Of a DNA stretch of 64,000 nucleotides, positions 1 to 8,236 are shown one piece after another. The notes under the pieces are model-generated. The model was not told the DNA's origin, did no database searches, and saw only the letters and a list, made by a program, of their open reading frames with translations. The position numbers and the translations under genes are program-made. This DNA comes from an uncultured SAR116 cluster alpha proteobacterium (GTDB lineage: Bacteria > Pseudomonadota > Alphaproteobacteria > Puniceispirillales > Puniceispirillaceae). Position 1 is the first letter of the stretch. The number at the start of each line of letters is the position of its first letter. The stretch is taken from contig CABYPW010000011.1 of assembly GCA_902520885.1 (NCBI GenBank), forward strand, positions 20,417 to 84,416, read 5' to 3'.

Positions 1-81
1 ATTACGGGTAAAAGAACAATATTATCTTATGTGACAGCTCCCATTACGGCCACACTTCAAGAAGCATTTACGGAGCAATAG
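1..81 (+). CDS. Type I secretion membrane-fusion protein (HlyD family), C-terminal end only
   Basis: Reading from base 1, the frame is open for 26 residues to a TAG at 79-81. The tail reads as a G-K/E-R-T-x-L-x-Y-x-x-x-P-I sequence followed by an amphipathic end. This is the usual C-terminus of HlyD-type periplasmic adaptors of type I secretion systems, where a short TGxRTxLxYLxxP segment precedes the stop. The rest of the gene lies outside the window. The protein would link an ABC exporter in the inner membrane to a TolC-like outer-membrane channel. The assignment rests on about 25 residues only. Confidence 0.5.
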   Translation: MTGKRTILSYVTAPITATLQEAFTEQ

Positions 82-97
82 TGGAGATTTACTAAAT

Positions 98-601
98 ATG
101 ATTAATCAATTTAGCGCAAACTATGACCCTTCAGAGGACCGTATTTTACTTCGTTTTAACACGAAGGATCTGAAGGAGTTTCGGTTTTGGTTAACACGAC
201 GTTCTACTGACATGTTGCTCGATGTGCTGCCAAGACAGACGGAGCAGGGTGAGCAAATCCAAGAAGACCTGCAGAAACAAATAGAAAAAAAACAAGAAAG
301 TAAAACACTGAAATCAGAAAGTTCGAAAGATGCACCTAAACCTCAAACACCTGAGTTTATAAAAGGAAATGAATTTCCAATAGGAGAGGGGCCAGAAGTG
401 GTATCTCTAATTAAGGTGGAGCTTGAAGGAGCTATGTATAAAATTCAATTTATTTTGAAAATTGGCAAAACTGTGAGTGTAAATGTTCATCCTGATTTAA
501 TGCTGAAAGTTCATAGTTTAGTAAATTTGATAGCACGTAAAGCTAAGTGGTTTGGGGATATTACGCCAATGGCCGCACCGACATCTACGCCCCTTCATTA
601 A
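98..601 (+). CDS. Conserved hypothetical protein, 167 aa
   Basis: It starts 16 bases after the stop of the secretion adaptor, so the two are probably co-transcribed. The N-terminus (about residues 9-45) resembles a small family of alphaproteobacterial proteins of unknown function that begin with an EDRxLLRxxT...EFRFWLTRR segment; I recall this family from memory. A Lys/Glu/Gln-rich, probably disordered or coiled linker covers about residues 48-85. A second compact part (about 100-150) alternates beta strands and ends in a short helix. There is no signal peptide or membrane segment, so it is probably cytoplasmic. I cannot assign a function. Its stop lies 6 bases from the convergent glycosyltransferase gene. 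Confidence 0.7.
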   Translation: MINQFSANYDPSEDRILLRFNTKDLKEFRFWLTRRSTDMLLDVLPRQTEQGEQIQEDLQKQIEKKQESKTLKSESSKDAPKPQTPEFIKGNEFPIGEGPEVVSLIKVELEGAMYKIQFILKIGKTVSVNVHPDLMLKVHSLVNLIARKAKWFGDITPMAAPTSTPLH

Positions 602-607
602 TTTACC

Positions 608-1786
608 TCAAGGGACAGCGTAATAAGGATTTTGTAAAATCGAAGATTGAGCCATTAAGAGAAGTTTAAAAGAAGGATAAATCATGAGACCCTCTGTTGC
701 GTATTGGCGTGCTTTATCGTGATTTTTCTCAAACAGATTAGCAAGGCTCATAAGAACGTAAAAATCATGTGGTTTTTTTGACTTTGAGGAGAAAAATTGC
801 TTATTGAATTTTTCTAGCTCCCTAGTTTTTAAATCATCAATATGCTGGATGTTTAATTCTCTAAAAATAGATGGGATGTAGCTTTTTTTTATCCTAGCAA
901 ATTTACGTTTATAATAGGCATCGATTTTATTCTGTACTGCTCTGATTTTGGGGTTTGATAAAAGGTCTGCTTTAACTTTAGCTGCTTTGTCTGAGATAGC
1001 CTTATTGGAGAGTATATTTGGCGTTGTTTCCTGGCTTATATACATTAAGAAGAGGTCGATGGCGTATTTATAGGCATTCCTCTCTCGCACAGCGATATCT
1101 TGGCCCTGACTTGCAAAAGTTGCGGCTTCACCTCGCTCTCCCCTTTGCATAAATTCATCTAGTGTGTTTGTAACGCAGTGCTTCAGGTAGATGCCGGATG
1201 CTTCTCCTTGTTTGATTTCCTCTCCATTAACAGAAAAATGATGAAAATTCTCTAAGGTCACTCCTTCGTGGTTATATCGAAGTTGCTTGCCTGAATAGCC
1301 ATTAAGATACGGGAAGGCATTATTTTTTTTTGTTATGGCTTTAGTACTTCGCTGGTATGGTGGTTCCCCTGAGTTGTTAAATATGTCTTCTGGGAGGCAA
1401 TTGAGCCAGGGGAGAAAATAGCATTTATCCTCGGCACAGTTTAGTGAGGAAATATCTGTTATTTTGGGGTCTCTAAAGCAAATATATTCGTCAACATCCA
1501 TAGTGACGGCAAAGCTATCTCGGTTATTTAACACGAGCTCATTAAGTTTGAAAGTGGTGCGCTGGCCAACGCTTCTGCCATTTAGGGCTTCATCAGTCAC
1601 ATTGGTATGATGAATATTGGGAACTTCTTCACTTATTGCATCAAGCAATAAATCAGAGTGGTCAGTGCAATCATTAGAGACGATATGGATTGACCCAACG
1701 CTTATGGCTTGATGCCAGGCAATCCAGTCTATGAGGTAGAGACCTTCGTTTTTTTGCTTAGTGTAAATTTGCGAGTTTTGATTCAT
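608..1786 (-). CDS. Glycosyltransferase family 2-like protein (Glyco_tranf_2_4 type)
   Basis: 392 aa. The N-terminus carries the KNEG...WIAWH...SNDCTD pattern (residues 12-42) of the Glyco_tranf_2_4 group. A D-x-D-E element at 97-100 is the likely metal and sugar-nucleotide site. The last 60 residues look like a helical, TPR-like repeat. It probably adds a sugar to a surface polysaccharide, but donor and acceptor cannot be read from sequence. The ATG at 1786 overlaps the stop of the upstream sulfotransferase fragment (ATGA), which implies translational coupling and suggests both once formed part of one transcript with the GT2 gene further upstream. There is no membrane segment. Confidence 0.8.
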   Translation of the reverse strand: MNQNSQIYTKQKNEGLYLIDWIAWHQAISVGSIHIVSNDCTDHSDLLLDAISEEVPNIHHTNVTDEALNGRSVGQRTTFKLNELVLNNRDSFAVTMDVDEYICFRDPKITDISSLNCAEDKCYFLPWLNCLPEDIFNNSGEPPYQRSTKAITKKNNAFPYLNGYSGKQLRYNHEGVTLENFHHFSVNGEEIKQGEASGIYLKHCVTNTLDEFMQRGERGEAATFASQGQDIAVRERNAYKYAIDLFLMYISQETTPNILSNKAISDKAAKVKADLLSNPKIRAVQNKIDAYYKRKFARIKKSYIPSIFRELNIQHIDDLKTRELEKFNKQFFSSKSKKPHDFYVLMSLANLFEKNHDKARQYATEGLMIYPSFKLLLMAQSSILQNPYYAVP

Positions 1787-1962
1787 AAAGCGATGATTAT
1801 CCCTAGGTTTTGATAATCAACTCCTACAAACTCTAGATTATCAACACTCCTGGTATACAACACCTCACCGTAGGCACAAATCTCAGGGTGGTCTTGCAGT
1901 GCCGTCATTAATATTGTGCTGCCTGTTCTTGCCTGACAGATGACAACAAAATTCTTCTGCAT
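1783..1962 (-). pseudogene. Truncated sulfotransferase, N-terminal PAPS-loop fragment (59 aa)
   Basis: A 59-codon frame opens with ATG at 1962-1960 and ends with TGA at 1785-1783, overlapping the next start by 4 bases. Its first 35 residues (VVICQARTGSTIL... then DHPEICAYGEV) match the 5'-phosphosulfate-binding loop and following helix of Stf0/sulfotransferase-type enzymes, where an R-T/S-G-S/T-T/S-x-L loop grips PAPS. Such enzymes are normally about 230-350 residues, so nearly all of the catalytic domain and the 3'-phosphate site are missing. It is most likely a decayed gene kept as a leader upstream of the glycosyltransferase. A real micro-protein is possible but less likely. Confidence 0.65.
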
Positions 1963-1979
1963 GCGTTAATTACCTCGTT

Positions 1980-4007
1980 TTATACTAGGATTACTTTATC
2001 AAAAAATTTAATCAGTTTCTGTTCTAAATTAGTTGCTTCAATATCATTTCTTGGCTTTCCAGCTTTAGTCATTTTCAGAGAAGGAAAGACATTATTCATA
2101 ATCTCTTTAGTCTCCAATAAAATAAGCCTTGGAATAGTTTTCTGCCCGTGAAAGGAAGATAAAATATTTCTTGCGCGCATAATAGAACGAATGCCCATTA
2201 CTAAAATCTCATCTGTGTCTTTGTGAATATTTAGGTGTGGCTGGTCTTTAAGCTCTGAATTAGAAATAAACTCGACCTTATTTTCTGCAATGAGTGATGC
2301 AATTGGAGGATTTTTAATTAAATTATCTGGTCCGTAGAGAGTTTTACTATTTGATTTTTTGAAAATCTCTAATTTTTGTAGTTCCTCGCCAAAATAATCA
2401 ATATTTTCACTTATCATATAGAGGGTATTTTTCTTTTTGGAACTATTCGGATTAAGTGTTTTGAATATCCTGTAGCTAAATAATATATAATTTTCATGGA
2501 GAAGAAGATTTGACAGATTTGGGCCCTCGTCGGAAAAAGTCGTATATTCATTATGGATAAGTATAGAGTTTGGCTCGAAGATGACTTTTAGATTTTTTTG
2601 AGAGACACGCATGCAATATTCAGTCTCCTCAAAATATCCCTTTCCATATAACCCGTTAAAGCCTTCTATCGCTTTAAAAAGACTTCTACGCGTTAATAAA
2701 AAACAGCCGCTTACATGATTAACTTCAGCGGTTTTCTCACTTCCTTCGATATTTGCTAATTTACCTCTAAACCTGTTAAGTGGATAAAAGCCTTTTAAAT
2801 TTGAGCCACAATCTTGAATCGTAAAATTAGGGAATAATATTTTCCCCCCAACCACACCTATATTTTTATTAGAAAAATGTTGAAGAGCGTTAGATATCGC
2901 GTGTGGAAATAACTCAATATCGTTATTTAAAAAGCACAAGATTTCGTTAGATGCATTATTGGCACCAATATTACAGGCCTTTGGATAACCGAGCCTTTCC
3001 TCAAAATCTGATATTTTAAGGTCTTGGGTTGGCTGTATTTCCTTTGTTTCGTCCGTTGTTCCATTTCTTATAAGGATGATCTCAAACGTGATCTCAGCAC
3101 TTATGCATTGAGTTGTAATCTCATCTATAAGGCTTTTGGTTAAATGTGCGTAATTGACGACAGGCAGTACGAACGAAATAGAGGCGCATTTATTTTTTTT
3201 ATCTTTTTTGGGTTGCGGTATTTTACTAATCAGTTGTCTTTTAAATTCAAAGATGGAAGATGCTTGACTTTTTTTATGAGTGAGCACCTCAAACATATTG
3301 CGTGTTGGCTTGTTATTATAAGTTTCCTTTGAGAGGGACTGCTCATAAGTATGCCCTAAATTATTTACCAAATATTTATGATATAAATTAATATATCTTT
3401 TCTCATTGAAACCGCTTCTTAAAAAATGGGCCTCTGGCTTATTTTCCAAGAATTCCTGGGGTGCATCTGTGAAATCATTAACGACAAAATACTGCTTTGT
3501 ATCGAAGACATTTTGATTAATCGAGACGAAGTTTTGCGAGTTGCTGTGATTGACGGTTGCAAGATTTTGAATGGTTTGCGAGGGTGTAAAATTTCCCTCA
3601 GGATAAAAAATATACATTTCTAATCTATTTTGAATGAGACGCGAGAAGAGAGTTGATAATAGCGAGGAAGGCGTCTTAGATAGGTCTATTTTGGTACTAT
3701 CAATGAAACTATTTAAGGGCTGCTGAGTGAGCTTTGAAATGGATTCTGCAGTAATGTTATTAAGGCCGATATTCCCAAAACTCTCCTCTGATAGCTGAAA
3801 GAAAAGGATGATTTCTGGATAATGAATGGCGTGGTTATTGGCTAGTTGCTCGAGACGTTCTATAGACTGAACAAAATTAATGGGCGATAGAAAAATAAGG
3901 TTTTGAGTTGCTAAAATATTTTCAGCAAACGTCTTATTAACAGTGCCATCTTTTGATATAAGAGATGGGTAAAGCCTATTTGTGAAATCTAAATTGATAT
4001 TTCTCAT
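1980..4007 (-). CDS. Large GT2-family glycosyltransferase, 675 aa
   Basis: The catalytic GT-A domain lies at about residues 276-510. It has SFVLPVVNY at the first beta strand, NNDIE (361-365) as the DxD-type element, then a VSGCFLLTRR and GYFEETEYCMR stretch typical of rhamnosyltransferase-like GT2 enzymes. The flanking 270-residue N-terminal and 165-residue C-terminal parts have no clear family; the C-terminal part looks like a second alpha/beta domain. It is cytoplasmic with no membrane segments. It diverges from rmlA, which supplies dTDP-rhamnose precursors, so a rhamnosyl or other deoxysugar transfer is plausible but unproven. The start at 4007 leaves a short AT-rich divergent promoter region before rmlA. 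Confidence 0.8.
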   Translation of the reverse strand: MRNINLDFTNRLYPSLISKDGTVNKTFAENILATQNLIFLSPINFVQSIERLEQLANNHAIHYPEIILFFQLSEESFGNIGLNNITAESISKLTQQPLNSFIDSTKIDLSKTPSSLLSTLFSRLIQNRLEMYIFYPEGNFTPSQTIQNLATVNHSNSQNFVSINQNVFDTKQYFVVNDFTDAPQEFLENKPEAHFLRSGFNEKRYINLYHKYLVNNLGHTYEQSLSKETYNNKPTRNMFEVLTHKKSQASSIFEFKRQLISKIPQPKKDKKNKCASISFVLPVVNYAHLTKSLIDEITTQCISAEITFEIILIRNGTTDETKEIQPTQDLKISDFEERLGYPKACNIGANNASNEILCFLNNDIELFPHAISNALQHFSNKNIGVVGGKILFPNFTIQDCGSNLKGFYPLNRFRGKLANIEGSEKTAEVNHVSGCFLLTRRSLFKAIEGFNGLYGKGYFEETEYCMRVSQKNLKVIFEPNSILIHNEYTTFSDEGPNLSNLLLHENYILFSYRIFKTLNPNSSKKKNTLYMISENIDYFGEELQKLEIFKKSNSKTLYGPDNLIKNPPIASLIAENKVEFISNSELKDQPHLNIHKDTDEILVMGIRSIMRARNILSSFHGQKTIPRLILLETKEIMNNVFPSLKMTKAGKPRNDIEATNLEQKLIKFFDKVILV

Positions 4008-4040
4008 AATTTTAGACTATCACTTTGGCTAAAATTTGTA

Positions 4041-4056
4041 TATACATATGTATAAT
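4041..4056 (+). promoter_or_regulatory. Palindrome and candidate -10 box in the divergent promoter before rmlA
   Basis: Bases 4041-4054 form a perfect 14-bp palindrome (TATACATATGTATA). A consensus TATAAT follows at 4051-4056, placing a start of transcription about 20 bases before the rmlA ATG. The best -35 candidate (TTGGCT, 4025-4030) is 20 bases away, which is too far for a strong sigma-70 promoter. The palindrome could be an operator for the divergent GT2/rml genes or simply AT-rich chance. Confidence 0.35.
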
Positions 4057-4083
4057 TACGTATATATTTTTAAAAGGTGGTTT

Positions 4084-4956
4084 ATGAAAGGTATCGTATT
4101 AGCAGGAGGTACTGGAACAAGATTGCATCCTGCAACGCTGGCCATTAGCAAGCAGCTAATTCCTGTATATGACAAGCCTATGATTTACTATCCTATTTCT
4201 GTGCTTATGCTGGCAGGAATAAGAGAAATACTTATTATATCAACGCGGCAAGATATTAGCTCTTATAAAAAACTACTCGGAAATGGAAGTAAATTTGGAT
4301 GTGTTTTTTCCTATGAAACACAGCCAGAGCCAAAGGGATTAGTGCAAGCATTTACAATAGGAGAGCAATTTATAGGAAATGAAAATGTTTGCCTTATTTT
4401 AGGGGATAATTTATTTCACGGAGCTGGATTAACCGGGCTCGTCGGTGATGCAGCGTCTCTATCCTCTGGCGGTAAGATTTTTGGGCAAAGAGTATCAGAC
4501 CCAGAGCGATACGGCGTTGCTGAAATTGACGCTGGAAATAAAGTATTATCCATCGAAGAGAAACCAGAAAAGCCAAAGTCAGATATTGCAGTTACTGGCT
4601 TATATTTTTTTGATAATAGAGTGGTTGATATAGCAAAAAACGTTGAGCCATCAGCGAGAGGTGAGTACGAGATTACATCTGTCATACAAGCTTATTTAGA
4701 CTTAGGTGAGTTAAGCTTGCAACTCCTGCCTAGGGGGTTTGCCTGGCTTGATACTGGAACGCATGAGACAATGATACAGGCGTCCAATTATGTTTATGCG
4801 GTTGAGAGCCGAAGTGATTTAAAAATAGCCTGCCTTGAAGAAATAGCTCTTAATAATGGCTGGTTATCTCAAGGCGAATTAAAGTTAACTATATCCTCAA
4901 TGGGGAAAAGTTCCTATGCATCCTATCTTTTACGAGTTTTAAATGAGAGTAGTTGA
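4084..4956 (+). CDS. rmlA: Glucose-1-phosphate thymidylyltransferase (RmlA)
   Basis: 290 aa, the usual size for the family. It makes dTDP-glucose from dTTP and glucose-1-phosphate, the first step of dTDP-L-rhamnose synthesis. The nucleotide-binding loop LAGGTGTRL is at residues 6-14, followed by K23QLIPVYDKPM, the EKP segment and a GEYEITS stretch, all standard for RmlA. I chose the ATG at 4084 because AAGGTGG lies at 4074-4080 and the protein then begins MKGIVLAGG; an in-frame ATG at 4036 would add 16 residues without homology. It is the first gene of the rmlACDB cluster and overlaps rmlC by 14 bases. Confidence 0.95.
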   Translation: MKGIVLAGGTGTRLHPATLAISKQLIPVYDKPMIYYPISVLMLAGIREILIISTRQDISSYKKLLGNGSKFGCVFSYETQPEPKGLVQAFTIGEQFIGNENVCLILGDNLFHGAGLTGLVGDAASLSSGGKIFGQRVSDPERYGVAEIDAGNKVLSIEEKPEKPKSDIAVTGLYFFDNRVVDIAKNVEPSARGEYEITSVIQAYLDLGELSLQLLPRGFAWLDTGTHETMIQASNYVYAVESRSDLKIACLEEIALNNGWLSQGELKLTISSMGKSSYASYLLRVLNESS

Positions 4957-5482
4957 AACAAAATTAGCGTGCGTATTTGTTATAGAGCCAAATGTATTTG
5001 GTGATGAAAGAGGTTTTTTTTTCGAGAGCTTTAATAAGCAAAAATTTAAAATTGAGACGGGTCTAGACTTAGAATTTGTTCAGGATAATCACTCAAAAAG
5101 TGGTCAGAGTATTTTGCGTGGAATGCACTATCAAATAGAAAATGCGCAGGATAAATTAGTAAGAGTAATAAGTGGTGAGGTTTTTGACGTAGCCGTAGAT
5201 TTAAGAAAATCCTCACCAAATTTTGGGAAATGGGTAGGTGAGACACTCTCAGCACAAAATAAAAAACAGCTATACGTGCCAAAGGGCTTTGCTCATGGAT
5301 TTGTGGTGACTTCACGAGAAGCTGAAGTTCTTTATAAGACCACCAATTTTTATACGCCTTCTGCTGAGAGATACCTAAATTGGAATTGCCCTCAAGTTGG
5401 CATTACATGGCCGATAGATGCGCCAATCCTTAATGAGCGGGATGCCAATGCGCCAAATTTGAGCGATTGCGAGTGTTTTTAA
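4943..5482 (+). CDS. rmlC: dTDP-4-dehydrorhamnose 3,5-epimerase (RmlC)
   Basis: 179 aa, standard length. This cupin-fold epimerase converts dTDP-4-keto-6-deoxyglucose to dTDP-4-keto-rhamnose. Visible motifs are DERGFFFESF (21-30), the LRGMHYQ strand with the catalytic His62, a VFDVAVDLRKSSP segment, and the PKGFAHGF turn that ends the active-site barrel. It overlaps the end of rmlA by 14 bases and its stop abuts the rmlD start directly, so the three genes should be translated from one message. Confidence 0.95.
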   Translation: MRVVETKLACVFVIEPNVFGDERGFFFESFNKQKFKIETGLDLEFVQDNHSKSGQSILRGMHYQIENAQDKLVRVISGEVFDVAVDLRKSSPNFGKWVGETLSAQNKKQLYVPKGFAHGFVVTSREAEVLYKTTNFYTPSAERYLNWNCPQVGITWPIDAPILNERDANAPNLSDCECF

Positions 5483-6343
5483 ATGACTACGCTTGTGACA
5501 GGCGTTAACGGGCAATTAGGCCAAACCTTTAAAGAGCATTTAGGTCTAAAAAATGTGGTTTATGCTGATAGAGGCATATGTGATTTAAGTGACAAAAGTT
5601 CTATTTTAGACTGCTTGGAAAGTGTTAAGCCAAACAGGATTATAAATTGTGCTGCCTACACAGCTGTTGATAATGCAGAGGATGAACCAGAATTAGCAAG
5701 CGCGGTAAATGGCTATGCGGTTGGACAAATATGTGACTGGGCAGTTAAAAAAGATACTGAGGTAATACATTTCTCAACTGACTATGTGTTTGATGGCACC
5801 AAATCAGAAGCCTATTTAGAAGAAGATAAGCCCAATCCTCAATCAGAATATGGAAAAAGCAAATTACTTGGCGAGGAGTTGTTTTTATCCTCTGGCGTCA
5901 AAGGCGTTTGTATTAGAACCTCTTGGGTGCATTCAAATTATGGCAAGAATTTCTACCTTACAATGCGAAAACTAATGGCAGACCGAGAAGAGCTTAGCGT
6001 GGTAGATGACCAGTTTGGCGTGCCAACAACGTGTGATTTTATAGCTCGAAATACGCTAATGTTAATAGATGAAAATGAGTTGCAATATAGAGGACCAAAA
6101 ATCATTCACTGTATTCCATCAGGCTCTGCAAATTGGTTTGAATTTGCACTAAAAATTTTAGAAAATTTGAAGAAGCATAATGCAAAAACAACATGCAAGG
6201 ACATCAAACCTGTTTCATCAAAAAACTATCCACAAAAAGCGAATAGACCCAAGAATTCAGTTATGGCAAACTCAGTGTTAGGTAGATTATTGGCTTTAGA
6301 GCTTGAAAATTGGTTGGATGAACATCAAAGACTTTATACTTGA
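5483..6343 (+). CDS. rmlD: dTDP-4-dehydrorhamnose reductase (RmlD)
   Basis: 286 aa short-chain-type reductase that completes dTDP-L-rhamnose with NAD(P)H. The N-terminal TGVNGQLGQ loop (6-14) binds the cofactor, STDYVFDG (98-105) is the family signature, and Tyr123-x3-Lys127 is the catalytic pair. The ATG follows the rmlC stop with no gap. The C-terminal third (PxxSxxYPxxAxRPxxS pattern) is the substrate-binding part of the family. It is intact and of normal length. Confidence 0.95.
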   Translation: MTTLVTGVNGQLGQTFKEHLGLKNVVYADRGICDLSDKSSILDCLESVKPNRIINCAAYTAVDNAEDEPELASAVNGYAVGQICDWAVKKDTEVIHFSTDYVFDGTKSEAYLEEDKPNPQSEYGKSKLLGEELFLSSGVKGVCIRTSWVHSNYGKNFYLTMRKLMADREELSVVDDQFGVPTTCDFIARNTLMLIDENELQYRGPKIIHCIPSGSANWFEFALKILENLKKHNAKTTCKDIKPVSSKNYPQKANRPKNSVMANSVLGRLLALELENWLDEHQRLYT

Positions 6344-6362
6344 AACTAAAGGGAAGTTTTAA

Positions 6363-7346
6363 ATGGAAAACATATTAGTAACAGGCGGACTAGGTTTTAT
6401 AGGCCTCCACTTGCTCTCCAAATTGACCGCCGACGGTAATATTTTTATCCATAACGTAGATTATAATTCACTTGACGAAAATTACTTTGAAATATTTTTA
6501 AGGAAAGAGCAGAGGGCCAGAATTAAAAATTATGTAAATGATATAAATGAGAAAGAAGTAATAAGGCACATTCTTCAGGAATATAATATCAGGAAAGTAT
6601 ATCACCTTGCTGCAGAAAGCCATGTGGACAGGTCGATTGAGGCGTCAAAAATTTTCTTTGAGTCAAATGTGATGGGAACACTCAGTTTAGTCGAATGCTG
6701 CAGAGACTATATTGAAAAAAATAAAATTGAGAAATTCCGATTTCTGCATGTTTCAACTGACGAAGTATTTGGAGATTTGGGGCCTGATGATGAGCCCTTT
6801 AATGAAGAAACGCCCTATAATCCAAGCTCACCTTATTCTGTGAGTAAGGCATCATCGGATATGATTATAAAAGCTTGGTGGAGGACTTACAACTTCCCAG
6901 CGATAATAACAAATTGCTCAAATAATTTTGGGCCATGTCAAAATAAAGAAAAATTCATTCCCACAATAATTACAAAAATCCTAAATGGAGAGAAGGTGCC
7001 AGTCTATGGAGATGGGAAGAATATAAGAGATTGGCTTTATGTAGAGGACCATATAAATGCGCTCTGCGCTATTATGAATTCAGAAATCATACAAGATTCA
7101 TTTTGCATTGGTGGGAATAATGAAATTCAAAACATCGCTCTGTTAGAAGGAATAATGTCTGCAATAAACGAATTCAACGGTCTATCACTAAAAATGCAAG
7201 ATGTAATAGAATACGTAAGTGATAGAAAAGGGCATGATAAGAGATATGCTATTTATACAAGAAAAATAGAAAATAGTTTTCCTTTATTAACAAGTAATAA
7301 TTTTCAAACGTCCATTCGAAAAACAATAAATTTTTACTCAAAATAA
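6363..7346 (+). CDS. rmlB: dTDP-glucose 4,6-dehydratase (RmlB)
   Basis: 327 aa extended SDR enzyme that makes dTDP-4-keto-6-deoxyglucose. The GGxGFIG NAD-binding loop is at 8-14, the catalytic Thr132-Asp133-Glu134 triad sits in STDEVFGDLG, and Tyr158-x3-Lys162 is present, as is the RDWLYVEDH segment. A GGAAG sequence lies a few bases before the ATG at 6363. With rmlA, rmlC and rmlD it completes the rhamnose-precursor pathway in the order A-C-D-B. It is slightly shorter at the C-terminus than many RmlB proteins (about 350 aa) but all catalytic elements are there. Confidence 0.95.
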   Translation: MENILVTGGLGFIGLHLLSKLTADGNIFIHNVDYNSLDENYFEIFLRKEQRARIKNYVNDINEKEVIRHILQEYNIRKVYHLAAESHVDRSIEASKIFFESNVMGTLSLVECCRDYIEKNKIEKFRFLHVSTDEVFGDLGPDDEPFNEETPYNPSSPYSVSKASSDMIIKAWWRTYNFPAIITNCSNNFGPCQNKEKFIPTIITKILNGEKVPVYGDGKNIRDWLYVEDHINALCAIMNSEIIQDSFCIGGNNEIQNIALLEGIMSAINEFNGLSLKMQDVIEYVSDRKGHDKRYAIYTRKIENSFPLLTSNNFQTSIRKTINFYSK

Positions 7347-7369
7347 GCCCAAAGGGAGAAAAGATTGCC

Positions 7370-8176
7370 ATGGTAAATATTAATTCTCAAAACATTGAAA
7401 ATTTTTTTAATTTCAGTGCCATAGAAAAAGCAAAGGAAAGTTGGAACACCGCAGTTCCTTTCTCACATTGCGTTATAGATAATTTTTTATCTAAAGATTT
7501 AGCCCTCACTCTGGAAAAAGAATTCCCATCTTTCGACAGTGATGTTTGGCATTCATACAAAAATGCCATTGAGGATAAAAAGGTTTCTAATAATTGGAAT
7601 TATTTTCCCGAAAATACATATTCAGTGGTATCTGCTTTAAATTCAGACTATTTCACAGATTTTCTTTCAGCTAATCTTTTGAACGGAACACAGCTTTTCA
7701 GTGATGGAGGATTAAATGGCGGAGGCTGGCACATTCATAGCAAAGGTGGAAAACTAAATCAGCATTTAGATTACTCTCTTCACCCTAAGTTGCATAAACA
7801 GAGAAAATTGAATATCATAATCTACTTGAATTCCTCTTGGCAAGAACACTGGGGGGGGACACTGGGTTTTTGGTCTAATGAATCAGCACAAAAACCAGGG
7901 AAACTTGTGAAGGAGGTTGTCCCAACTTTCAACAGAGCAGTTATATTTGATACAACTCAAAATAGTTGGCATGGACTCCCAAAATTAATTAACTGCCCAT
8001 CTGATCAGTATCGAAAAAGTTTAGCTATTTATTATCTCATCAATCCAGTTGAACAAATTGATACAAGAGGGAAAGCCCTATTTGCTCCAACTTCTGAACA
8101 AGAAAATGATGACGAAGTGCTAGAACTTATTAAAAGAAGAGCTGACATAAAACATGCGAAAGACGTTTACAAATAA
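7370..8176 (+). CDS. 2-oxoglutarate/Fe(II)-dependent oxygenase family protein
   Basis: 268 aa. The double-stranded beta-helix is recognisable from the iron triad H132-x-D134 ... H201 and the 2-oxoglutarate-binding Arg215, in the order and spacing of prolyl-hydroxylase-like (2OG-FeII_Oxy_3 type) enzymes. A GGW-H-x-H-x-K-G-G segment precedes the triad. A GGGAGAA sequence stands about 10 bases upstream of the ATG. It lies between rmlB and glycosyltransferases, so the target may be a sugar, a lipid carrier or a polysaccharide-export protein; the sequence does not say which. No signal peptide is seen. Confidence 0.8.
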   Translation: MVNINSQNIENFFNFSAIEKAKESWNTAVPFSHCVIDNFLSKDLALTLEKEFPSFDSDVWHSYKNAIEDKKVSNNWNYFPENTYSVVSALNSDYFTDFLSANLLNGTQLFSDGGLNGGGWHIHSKGGKLNQHLDYSLHPKLHKQRKLNIIIYLNSSWQEHWGGTLGFWSNESAQKPGKLVKEVVPTFNRAVIFDTTQNSWHGLPKLINCPSDQYRKSLAIYYLINPVEQIDTRGKALFAPTSEQENDDEVLELIKRRADIKHAKDVYK

Positions 8177-8236
8177 AGGACTTAAAAATGTTTCCAAAAC
8201 CTTTATTCTTAAAAAGTGAACAATTACGATTAAAAT

